Source of the DNA: an uncultured Bacteroidota bacterium
GTDB lineage: Bacteria; Bacteroidota; Bacteroidia; Chitinophagales; Chitinophagaceae
DNA: 64,000 bases
Direction: 5' to 3'
Assembly: GCA_903903635.1 (NCBI GenBank)
Contig: CAIUZK010000109.1
Location: 1-64,000 of the forward strand
Positions 56,474 through 64,000 of this stretch are shown here, in pieces; position 1 is the first letter of the stretch, and each line of letters opens with the position of its first letter. The notes under the pieces were generated by a model. It saw nothing but the letters and a program-made list of their open reading frames with translations, searched no databases and had not been told where the DNA came from. The position numbers and the translations under genes were made by a program.

Positions 56474-57871
56474 CTAATGTTTAAATTTTTGAAGGAGATT
56501 ATCTAATTGCCCGGTTAGTCCGGCGCGTATATAAATTAGCTGAAGCAGTTCAGTCTGGGTTATCACATAATTTGTTTCAGCCTGAGACAAAGCATAGGTT
56601 GAATTTGTCAGCTCAATTAGCGTATTTAGTCCAGACCTGTAAAGCGCCATCTGTTGTGCAAGTGCTTGCTGTGCACTGAAGAGTTGCAAAGGCATTTCAT
56701 TCAGTTTTTCAACCGTTGTCAGGTATGCCGAATTTGTTTGTAACCACAACCTATTAATTAATAATTGTTGATTTTGCAATGAGCCCTGTCTAGCTTCAGC
56801 CAGGTACCGCCCTTCTGCAAGTTGGTCCTGCCTGTGCTTTAGGTCAAATAGGTTGTAACTAAGCGTTGCGCCCAACAAATAGTTGAACCTGCTGTAAGGA
56901 AAGCCTGAGGCCAACTGTTCGGGATAAGTTCCGGAATAGGATATACCGGAACTACGTTCCCATGTAGCCGCGTCTAATCCTACTTTAGGCAGATATTTCT
57001 TTGCAGTTGTTTTATTATCAGCAAGCTGAAGTTCATATAATTTCGAATACACTTCAATCATTGGGTTCGTTTCTGATAAACTATCTCCAGTTGTTGTAAT
57101 CAACTGGGGAATGTTTGCATAAAATGTAGTATCCGGAATGATATCAGCAGCCTTTAATCCTGCATAGGAAGCGATTAAAATTTTTACATAATTATAATCC
57201 TCCAGGCCTTGCAAATAGGTTATCCTTGAGTCAGAATAAACAGCATTTGCTGTACTACTATCCACACCTGGTTTAAGGCCACTTAATACATTTGCCCTTA
57301 TTACAGAAAATATGAGTTGGGCTCGTTGCATATTTTCCTTCTTAATTTGGAGTAATCTGAATTTTTTAAGCCAATCAAGATATAAGGAGATGATCTGCTC
57401 TGTTAACTGATATTTATCGCCGGCAAGGTTGGCCTCGATAACAGCCAATTGTGAATTTGCCTGTTTTTGCTGAGCTCGATAATATCCAAAATTAAAGACT
57501 TCCCACTGCAGAAATCCAATGGCTACATTGCCGGGATTGGGATTTGTATGTGTTGGCAGGCTACTATTGCTACCAGCAGTTGATGGCACTATACCCAATG
57601 AAAAATAGCCGCCTTGCAGCCCATTATTTGTACCCATATTCAACTGATCCTGCAGAACAAGAGAAGGTAACCGGTTACCATTTACAGTTAGTACATGAGC
57701 CTTAGCGGCAAGTATTTCTGATTGCCGTTGTTGCATAAGGGGGTAAGCAGATATTGATTTACTTACAGCTTCATTTAAAGGAAGTACCTGACAATAAGTT
57801 GAAATTGGAAAGAGCCATCCAATAATAAATAAGTTCCACTGCCGGAATGGGCAGGAAATAGATTTTTCCAT
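56474..57871 (-). CDS. TolC-family outer membrane efflux protein
   Basis: LNEAVSKSISAYPLMQQRQSEILAAKAHVLTVNGNRLPSLVLQDQ; LGATLSYNLFDLKHRQDQLAEGRYLAEARQGSLQNQ; SGLNTLIELTNSTYALSQAETNYV. Confidence 0.88.
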   Translation of the reverse strand: MEKSISCPFRQWNLFIIGWLFPISTYCQVLPLNEAVSKSISAYPLMQQRQSEILAAKAHVLTVNGNRLPSLVLQDQLNMGTNNGLQGGYFSLGIVPSTAGSNSSLPTHTNPNPGNVAIGFLQWEVFNFGYYRAQQKQANSQLAVIEANLAGDKYQLTEQIISLYLDWLKKFRLLQIKKENMQRAQLIFSVIRANVLSGLKPGVDSSTANAVYSDSRITYLQGLEDYNYVKILIASYAGLKAADIIPDTTFYANIPQLITTTGDSLSETNPMIEVYSKLYELQLADNKTTAKKYLPKVGLDAATWERSSGISYSGTYPEQLASGFPYSRFNYLLGATLSYNLFDLKHRQDQLAEGRYLAEARQGSLQNQQLLINRLWLQTNSAYLTTVEKLNEMPLQLFSAQQALAQQMALYRSGLNTLIELTNSTYALSQAETNYVITQTELLQLIYIRAGLTGQLDNLLQKFKH

Positions 57872-57940
57872 AAAATAGTTGAATCAGGCCAATGGCCTGG
57901 TAAGAAATAAAAGAGAATAGTCAAAAGTTATTGGGGGGAA

Positions 57941-58354
57941 TCAGGCTATGGGAGGACCTCTAAGGCCATTCTTGCATAGGCAGTATGCTTTGTAATAAAA
58001 ATGGGAAGTATTAACTGTAAAATCGCAAAACAGTATGGATATATAATTTATATCATAATGAGCATTCGGAATAAACCAGTAGTTATCATCCCATGCTTTA
58101 ATTCGTATCCTGTACTTGCTGTTATCCTGTTTATCCTTATTTAAAGATTGACTTGCAGGGGAGGTAGGTTGAACCGAATTTTCTATTGATGAAATTACTT
58201 TGCCCGAGGTAAATGAACCCACATGATAATGTAAACATCTGTTATTAAAAAATAACAGAAGCATCAAAAACGGGAGTACAATACCGATATACCTCTTGTT
58301 CATTTGAAATAATAAAGTTAATATACTATTCGATAAGGAAATCATAAATCGCAT
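57941..58354 (-). CDS. Small hypothetical exported protein upstream of the RND operon
   Basis: 137-aa ORF with a hydrophobic N-terminus and C-terminal CLCKNGLRGPPIA; same strand as the efflux operon. Confidence 0.45.
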   Translation of the reverse strand: MRFMISLSNSILTLLFQMNKRYIGIVLPFLMLLLFFNNRCLHYHVGSFTSGKVISSIENSVQPTSPASQSLNKDKQDNSKYRIRIKAWDDNYWFIPNAHYDINYISILFCDFTVNTSHFYYKAYCLCKNGLRGPPIA

Positions 58355-58488
58355 TTTTTTTATTTAAAACCAACAAAAGCACTTTACTAAGCCTTTCTGG
58401 TTTTTTGTCGGTTTATAGGGCTATTGTTTTTGGGAATTCAAAAATGTTCATCATTATACTATCTTAGCAACAGTTTTAATAAAACTGA

Positions 58489-59460
58489 ATGAAAACCACA
58501 CTGCTTAACTTACCACCCACTGCCAGGCAACTCATTTTTATAATTTGCGTTATTGCATCAGTATTGTTCCTTAACCCTCCGGTTGCTCTTTTCCTGGGGC
58601 TGGTTATTGCATTGGTTACCGGCCATCCTTTTATTCAGATCAATAAAAAAGCTACTACCCTGCTGTTGCAGGTTTCGGTGGTTTGCCTGGGTTTTACCAT
58701 GAATTTTGAAGAAGCCATGAAGGCTGGTAAAGAAGGTTTCTTTTTTACAGTAGGCACTATTTCCATAACCTTGCTGGCAGGTTATTTTATTGGCAAACAA
58801 TTAAAGATAGACAAGAATACTTCTACCTTAATATCCAATGGAACCGCAATATGCGGAGGCAGCGCCATCGCCGCAATCGCACCTATTATTAAGGCTAATG
58901 ATGAGCAGATAAGCGTATCGTTGGGCACTATTTTCATCCTTAATTCAATAGCTCTTTTTATCTTCCCTACCCTCGGGCATATGCTCGCCCTTACCGATCA
59001 GCAATTCGGTACATGGTGCGCCATAGCCATACATGATACCAGTTCGGTAGTTGGCGCTTCAAAACAATACAGTGAAAAGGCGTTACAGATCGCAACTACC
59101 ATAAAACTGGAAAGAGCGCTCTGGATAATACCTTTATCATTGATTACTGCATATTTTCAGAAGAGCACCGGAAAGATCAAGATCCCTTACTTTATTTTCT
59201 ATTTCATTATAGCTATTCTTATTGCCACCTACCTGCCAGTCTATATACCTGCACTTAAAACGGAGATTGAACACCAGACCCTATTCCAGTGGGCTGCCAT
59301 GTTTGGCAAAAAAGGTCTGGTAGTTACCTTGTTCCTGATAGGTTCGGGCCTGTCGCTGAAAACAATAAGAGTAGTTGGCTGGCGACCCATCGTGCAGGGG
59401 GTATTGCTTTGGATATTGATCGGGGCCACATCTCTGGCTGTGATAAAAGGAATTCTTTAA
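58489..59460 (+). CDS. YeiH-family putative sulfate exporter
   Basis: LVTGHPF...TTLLLQVSVVCLGFTMNFEEAMKAGKEG...LISNGTAICGGSAIAAIAPIIKANDEQISVSLGTIFILNSIALFIFPTLGH...GTWCAIAIHDTSSVVGA. Confidence 0.9.
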   Translation: MKTTLLNLPPTARQLIFIICVIASVLFLNPPVALFLGLVIALVTGHPFIQINKKATTLLLQVSVVCLGFTMNFEEAMKAGKEGFFFTVGTISITLLAGYFIGKQLKIDKNTSTLISNGTAICGGSAIAAIAPIIKANDEQISVSLGTIFILNSIALFIFPTLGHMLALTDQQFGTWCAIAIHDTSSVVGASKQYSEKALQIATTIKLERALWIIPLSLITAYFQKSTGKIKIPYFIFYFIIAILIATYLPVYIPALKTEIEHQTLFQWAAMFGKKGLVVTLFLIGSGLSLKTIRVVGWRPIVQGVLLWILIGATSLAVIKGIL

Positions 59461-59531
59461 AAGCAATTTGCCCGGAAGCCCGGGCAAATAAAAATTCAAT
59501 ATTAATTTCCAAATCCCAGTGAGATACTGGA

Positions 59532-60866
59532 TTACCTCCTGCCCGGCATCATACCTGGCATACCCATACCTGGTCCGCGCATTTTATTCATTTGCCCCAT
59601 CATCTGCTTCATCTGGTCAAACTGTTTCATAAAGGCATTTACCTCACCAATATCTTTTCCACTGCCCATTGCAATTCTCTTCCGACGGCTGCCATCTATA
59701 ACATCAGGATTGCTGCGCTCATAGGGTGTCATTGAATTGATCATAGCCTCGATACCCTTAAATGCATCATCTGAAATGTCGATCTCTTTGATAGCCTTAC
59801 CTACCCCCGGAATCATTGCCAGCAAGTCTTTAATGTTACCCATTTTTTTGATCTGACCCAACTGCTCTTTAAAGTCTTCAAAGTCAAATTTATTAGCCCT
59901 GATCTTTTTCTCTAATTTCTTGGCCTGCACCTCATCAAACTGGGCCTGTGCGCGCTCTACCAGGGTTGTAATATCACCCATACCCAGAATACGCTGTGCC
60001 ATACGCTCAGGATAGAATATATCCAGCGCATCCAACTTTTCGCCCATACTTACGAACTTGATGGGCTTATCAACAGTATACCGGATAGTCAATGCGGCAC
60101 CACCTCTGGTGTCACCATCCAGTTTGGTAAGCACCACACCTGTAAAGTCGAGACGGTCGTTAAAGGTTTTGGCTGTATTAACGGCATCCTGACCAGTCAT
60201 GGAGTCAACCACAAACAGGATCTCCTGAGGGTTAACGGACTCCTTTATGTTGGCTACCTCCTGCATCATCACCTCATCGATAGCCAAACGGCCTGCCGTA
60301 TCTATAATGACAATGTTGTTACCATGCTGTTTGGCGTAGGCTATGGCGTTTTGGGCTATGGAAACGGCACTCTTGTTTTCCAGTTCAAGGAACACAGGCA
60401 CCTTAATCTGCTCACCCAATACCCGCAACTGTTCCATCGCCGCCGGACGGTAAATATCGGCTGCAACCAGCAATGGATGCCTGCCCTTCTTGGTTTTGAG
60501 GAAATTGGCCAGCTTACCGCTGAAGGTGGTTTTACCCGAACCCTGAAGGCCCGCTATAAGTATGACTGTTGGTTTGCCGGTAAGATTTAATTCTTCCTCC
60601 CTGCCACCCATTAAGGCTGCCAGTTCATCCTTAACTATCTTCACCATCAACTGACCGGGGCTTACTGAAGTGAGCACTTTTTCGCCCATTGCCTTGTCCT
60701 TTACCCTGTCGGTAAGTTCTTTGGCTATTTTATAGTTCACATCCGCATCCACCAGCGCACGGCGGATATCCTTAACTGTAGCGGCAATATTGATCTCATT
60801 AATACGGCCTTCACCTTTCAGCAGCTTAAATGCGGAGTCGAGCCGCTCACTCAGATTGTCAAACAT
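59532..60866 (-). CDS. ffh: Signal recognition particle protein Ffh
   Basis: AGLQGSGKTTFSGKLANFLK, VAADIYRPAAMEQL, VIIDTAGRLAIDEVMM, VVLTKLDGDTRGGAAL, YTVDKPIKFVSMGEKLDALDIFYPERMAQRILGMGD; Met-rich M domain. Confidence 0.95.
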   Translation of the reverse strand: MFDNLSERLDSAFKLLKGEGRINEINIAATVKDIRRALVDADVNYKIAKELTDRVKDKAMGEKVLTSVSPGQLMVKIVKDELAALMGGREEELNLTGKPTVILIAGLQGSGKTTFSGKLANFLKTKKGRHPLLVAADIYRPAAMEQLRVLGEQIKVPVFLELENKSAVSIAQNAIAYAKQHGNNIVIIDTAGRLAIDEVMMQEVANIKESVNPQEILFVVDSMTGQDAVNTAKTFNDRLDFTGVVLTKLDGDTRGGAALTIRYTVDKPIKFVSMGEKLDALDIFYPERMAQRILGMGDITTLVERAQAQFDEVQAKKLEKKIRANKFDFEDFKEQLGQIKKMGNIKDLLAMIPGVGKAIKEIDISDDAFKGIEAMINSMTPYERSNPDVIDGSRRKRIAMGSGKDIGEVNAFMKQFDQMKQMMGQMNKMRGPGMGMPGMMPGRR

Positions 60867-61024
60867 AATTTAGTATAAAGTCTAAAGTTGAATTGGAGTG
60901 CAAAATTAAGAAAATAAAGGGAGTGTATTAGCAAGAATTTTTAGTAGTCGGGATGTCTGGAAATTGGATGAGACACGAAAAAAGTTCTTAATTTAGCGTC
61001 AGTTCGATGAATTAACTGCCAAGA

Positions 61025-61351
61025 TTACAGAGAAATCTGCAATTTATTTCCGGGATGGAATTCGAAATTTGATTTTAAGGAAGGTTTTTTAGGAGCGAAG
61101 TCATAAGCGCACAAAGCGGCAAATAAGTTAGCAACAAAATTGGTAAAGTATCTGTGTATTGAGTGTTCAATTTGAACAATGTTTTTAAGCTGGTCAATAA
61201 TTGTTTCTATCAAAGATCTTTTGCGCAGCATGACTTTATCGCAAACAGACATGAGTTTTATTTTCATGTTTTTCTTGACCTTAGTTATCAGGTGCACGCC
61301 ATCGAAGAATCGCTTTTCAAAAACAGCTACTATCAAGGATGTTACTGACAA
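61025..61351 (-). pseudogene. IS982-family transposase C-terminal remnant
   Basis: FFDGVHLITKVKKNMKIKLMSVCDKVMLRKRSLIETIIDQLKNIVQIEHSIHRYFTNFVANLFAALCAYDFAPKKPSL; N-terminal half absent; TIR-like sequence at 60990-61013. Confidence 0.75.
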
Positions 61352-61399
61352 AGGGGTAATTCATTTGGTCAATTATTCCAATGACATAAATGAAACCCT

Positions 61400-61753
61400 T
61401 GTAGGTCTTGCGGTGAAAACAGGTTTGCTGAAAACTCCAACCGCTACATGCTCGGTGATTTCAACCTGCACCACCTGCTATTCCCTGATATGTGTACCAA
61501 TACAGTCTTTATGTACCTGATGGCCATGTGCGCAACACTGTTTGAATGGATAAAAACTGTATTAGTAGCCAATAAAGCCAGAGCAATCAAAGTAACCATA
61601 CGGGTAAAAGGGGTATTATATTTTGAAGCAATAAGAAATGCATTACATAAGCAATTTGATGCACTTGTTTACTCGGATTTTAACCTGTTTCTGTATTCAG
61701 ATAAAGTTTGCGACTTTTCGGGTTATACTTTTTTCCTGCAGCAATGTAAATAG
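61400..61753 (+). pseudogene. Second transposase C-terminal remnant (IS1380-like)
   Basis: ENSNRYMLGDFNLHHLLFPDMCTNTVFMYLMAMCATLFEWIKTVLVANKARAIKVTIRVKGV, resembling IS1380-type transposase ends; no N-terminal half. Confidence 0.5.
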
Positions 61754-61841
61754 AAAAGCACCTATCTCACGGTACTGAGCCGACTGCTTATAAATGAGAT
61801 TCAGCTGCAATACAATAAGGCCAGAACACATAAGTTAAATA

Positions 61842-63170
61842 CTATCTGATTAAAATGACTGAGGTTTGAATACCCTGATCGCTGACTATTTTAAGAAAAT
61901 AATACCCTGGATTAAGTGTAACAGATGCCAGCTCATTCTGATCTAACCGGCTCATTGTTCTACGCAAAACTTCAGTGCCATCAGTATTGCATACTGCAAT
62001 CGTGACATTGGTAAGGTTTTGATCGGGAACAATGGTTTGTGTGCCGGATGATGGATTGGGATATACCGAAATGTTTATCTTGTCTGCGGAAGCTGAATTT
62101 ACAATTGTACCTAAAGCCCCTGCTTTGTGTGCCAGCCAGATGGTAATATTCATTATGAGCAATTGGTGATTACCTCCTGCATCGGCAAAATAACCATTAT
62201 ACAAAGTACAAGCTGGATTACCAGTACCATCATCTGCAGGTGAACTATCCCCCATGGCAGCAATTTTCCCAGCCCCATACCTGCCATATGCTACCATAGC
62301 ATTAGTATTGCCGGGCGAAGTACCTGTTTTAAAAATGACACCTTTTATGGTAGGATTTTTTATGGGGTCGAGCGTCATTGTTGTGCCATTGGCCCATTGT
62401 GCTTTTGTAACATTTCCCATTGGCCCATGAATTATGGAGTCGGTTGTTGTCGCTGAAACATTGGTAGTAGTTTGTGAAAAATCGACCAGGTCAAAGTTGA
62501 TACCAAAGGGATTTACAGCGACCGTGTTGTTGTTGAATAAATCATTCCAGATATTAGGTGAATCCCATCCATCTCCATTTCGGTCGCTACCGTTATGATC
62601 TGAAATAATAAACAAACTTCCACCGTTTTGAACAAAGTGGATGATAGCAGTCTTTTCGGCAGCAGAAAAGACCAGGTTAGGCTCATCTACTATATAGATA
62701 TTATAATGGCTCAGGTCCTGAGCATTACTAATATTCCCATAGGTTATCTGACCATTCCATGGTAATGTCTCTACAATATATCCCTTTTTAGCACAGTCTA
62801 CAGCCCAGGCTGATAACCCTCCACTCCAATAGGTTTCAGTAGTAGCGATCGTGATACCACTTTGTGCCGGTGTAGGAATCTGCTGGGGATTGCTTTGATG
62901 CCCGCTTGTAGTAAGATATGTACCTGAGGAACCTACACCAAGTGTGGTTTGGTCGTAATCAATTACCCAATCTGCATTACCAGCCATTTCACCTTTGGTG
63001 GCATCAAACAGAATGCGAACCTGCGCATTTGAATTGATTGTAGTAATTAGGAAGAATGATAAAGAGAGTAATAGTTTATTGAAGCTAAATTCAGGCATAA
63101 TTCTATACATGCGATGTAGTTTAAAAATATGGATCAGATTGTATGTGTAAACAGATAATTGATATACCAA
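61842..63170 (-). CDS. Secreted T9SS protein with a DUF4350/ThuA-like alpha/beta domain
   Basis: VRILFDATKGEMAGNADWVIDYD...YNIYIVDEPNLVFSAAEKTAIIHFVQNGGSLFIISDHNGSDRNGDGWDSP; C-terminal ISVYPNPSSGTQTIVP...GYYFLKIVSDQGIQTSVILIR. Confidence 0.7.
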   Translation of the reverse strand: MVYQLSVYTYNLIHIFKLHRMYRIMPEFSFNKLLLSLSFFLITTINSNAQVRILFDATKGEMAGNADWVIDYDQTTLGVGSSGTYLTTSGHQSNPQQIPTPAQSGITIATTETYWSGGLSAWAVDCAKKGYIVETLPWNGQITYGNISNAQDLSHYNIYIVDEPNLVFSAAEKTAIIHFVQNGGSLFIISDHNGSDRNGDGWDSPNIWNDLFNNNTVAVNPFGINFDLVDFSQTTTNVSATTTDSIIHGPMGNVTKAQWANGTTMTLDPIKNPTIKGVIFKTGTSPGNTNAMVAYGRYGAGKIAAMGDSSPADDGTGNPACTLYNGYFADAGGNHQLLIMNITIWLAHKAGALGTIVNSASADKINISVYPNPSSGTQTIVPDQNLTNVTIAVCNTDGTEVLRRTMSRLDQNELASVTLNPGYYFLKIVSDQGIQTSVILIR

Positions 63171-63219
63171 ATAATGAATTGGGAGCCATCAATGCTGATC
63201 CCATTTGATAGAATTGAAC

Positions 63220-64000
63220 TTAATTTACCAGGACCTTTTGAGTAATTATTTTTTTATCCATTATTACCTGTAAAAAATACATTCCTTTTGACCAGCCAGA
63301 AACCGATATGCTCAAATTTTGCCCGGATAAATTCTCTGCCTCCAGATGATAAACCTCTATACCATTCAGATTAAAAATTCTCAAACTCAATGGAAATGAA
63401 GGAGCTACGACAGGCAATACAATATTGATCTTGTCGCTTACCGGATTGGGAAATAGACTTACAGTTGCCAAACTACTCTGATCAGGCACTTTGTTATTTG
63501 TACCACACCCCCCTGATCCCCAAATACAATCTGCATATTCAGGATGGTCAATAAAAGGATTACGATTTCCTTGTAGTGCATATACAGCATTATTCCGGTC
63601 GATTTCCTTTTTACTTACAGGATCATTATGATGCCATTCCAATAACATCTGTACAACCCATGGATTCAGATTGACATGAGTAGCCATTTCCCATGATGAG
63701 AAGGTAGCACTATCATCCCTATAGCATGTTGATACATAAAAATAATTTCTGGCCAGGTCCCCTTTAAAAGAGTCTATAGGCTCAAAACATTCAGATGCCG
63801 GGGCGCCAGCATAAGTGTTGATTCCAATTTTGCTTCCATTAGTAAATGTCTGTGATGCGGTTGCAACCACTCCATAGGGTAGATCACCCCGGTGGCTGTT
63901 AACATAATAATCGGCAGGGTAGACAATGAACAAATCTGTTTGCATAGGTGCTGAACTTGAGAACTTACTTTGTGGCCATGTATGCTCCCTGTTGTAACAA
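63220..64000 (-). CDS. Endonuclease I family nuclease with T9SS sorting domain, 5' end beyond the window
   Basis: The frame continues upstream of the listed ORF without a stop, reading CYNREHTWPQSKFSSSAPMQTDLFIVYPADYYVNSHRGDLPYGVV; then WEMATHVNLNPWVVQMLLEWHHNDPVSKKEIDRNNAVYALQGNRNPFIDHPEYADCIWG; C-terminal VSLFPNPVSDKINIV...GMYFLQVIMDKKIITQKVLVN. Confidence 0.85.
   Translation of the reverse strand, partial: CYNREHTWPQSKFSSSAPMQTDLFIVYPADYYVNSHRGDLPYGVVATASQTFTNGSKIGINTYAGAPASECFEPIDSFKGDLARNYFYVSTCYRDDSATFSSWEMATHVNLNPWVVQMLLEWHHNDPVSKKEIDRNNAVYALQGNRNPFIDHPEYADCIWGSGGCGTNNKVPDQSSLATVSLFPNPVSDKINIVLPVVAPSFPLSLRIFNLNGIEVYHLEAENLSGQNLSISVSGWSKGMYFLQVIMDKKIITQKVLVN

Noticed and set aside
61179-61520. 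113-aa plus-strand ORF at the IS remnant junction
   Set aside because: Antisense to the IS982-like fragment in its first half and out of frame with the IS1380-like fragment in its second; probably spurious.

Overview
The window is Bacteroidota DNA (several type IX secretion C-terminal sorting domains, typical Bacteroidota repeats). Its centrepiece is a tightly packed 13-gene minus-strand operon (about 8.7-25.6 kb). It reads as a nearly complete anaerobic benzoyl-CoA degradation pathway of the class I, Thauera/Rhodopseudomonas (Bcr/Bad) type. In transcription order it encodes bcrC-bcrB-bcrA-bcrD, an ADP-forming acyl-CoA synthetase, an extra HgdB/BcrC-like protein, a small Cys-rich protein resembling an isolated acyl-CoA ligase C-terminal domain, a ketopantoate-reductase-like/BadF-type ATPase fusion, a thiolase, 6-hydroxycyclohexenecarbonyl-CoA dehydrogenase (had), 6-oxocyclohexenecarbonyl-CoA hydrolase (oah/bamA), dienoyl-CoA hydratase (dch) and a bifunctional 3-hydroxyacyl-CoA dehydrogenase/enoyl-CoA hydratase. 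A divergent operon (25.8-28.5 kb) encodes MocA-like and XdhC-like molybdenum-cofactor maturation proteins, an SDR and a hemerythrin-domain protein. The 211-bp divergent intergenic region holds an FNR-like near-palindrome and a perfect TTAAGA-TG-TCTTAA palindrome. The most unusual part is the module between bcrD and the thiolase: it adds a third HgdB-family protein and a third BadF-family ATPase, the latter fused to a KPR-like dehydrogenase. It may be a second ATP-driven radical reductase or dehydratase. The rest is mostly ordinary: an IGHMBP2-like helicase, an MBL hydrolase, a DsbD locus with duplicated end domains, PurQ, polysaccharide genes, NadD, a giant repeat-rich T9SS protein, an RND efflux operon, a YeiH-like permease, Ffh, IS remnants and an endonuclease I running off the right edge. 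All calls come from reading the sequence and recalling family motifs; no database search was run.
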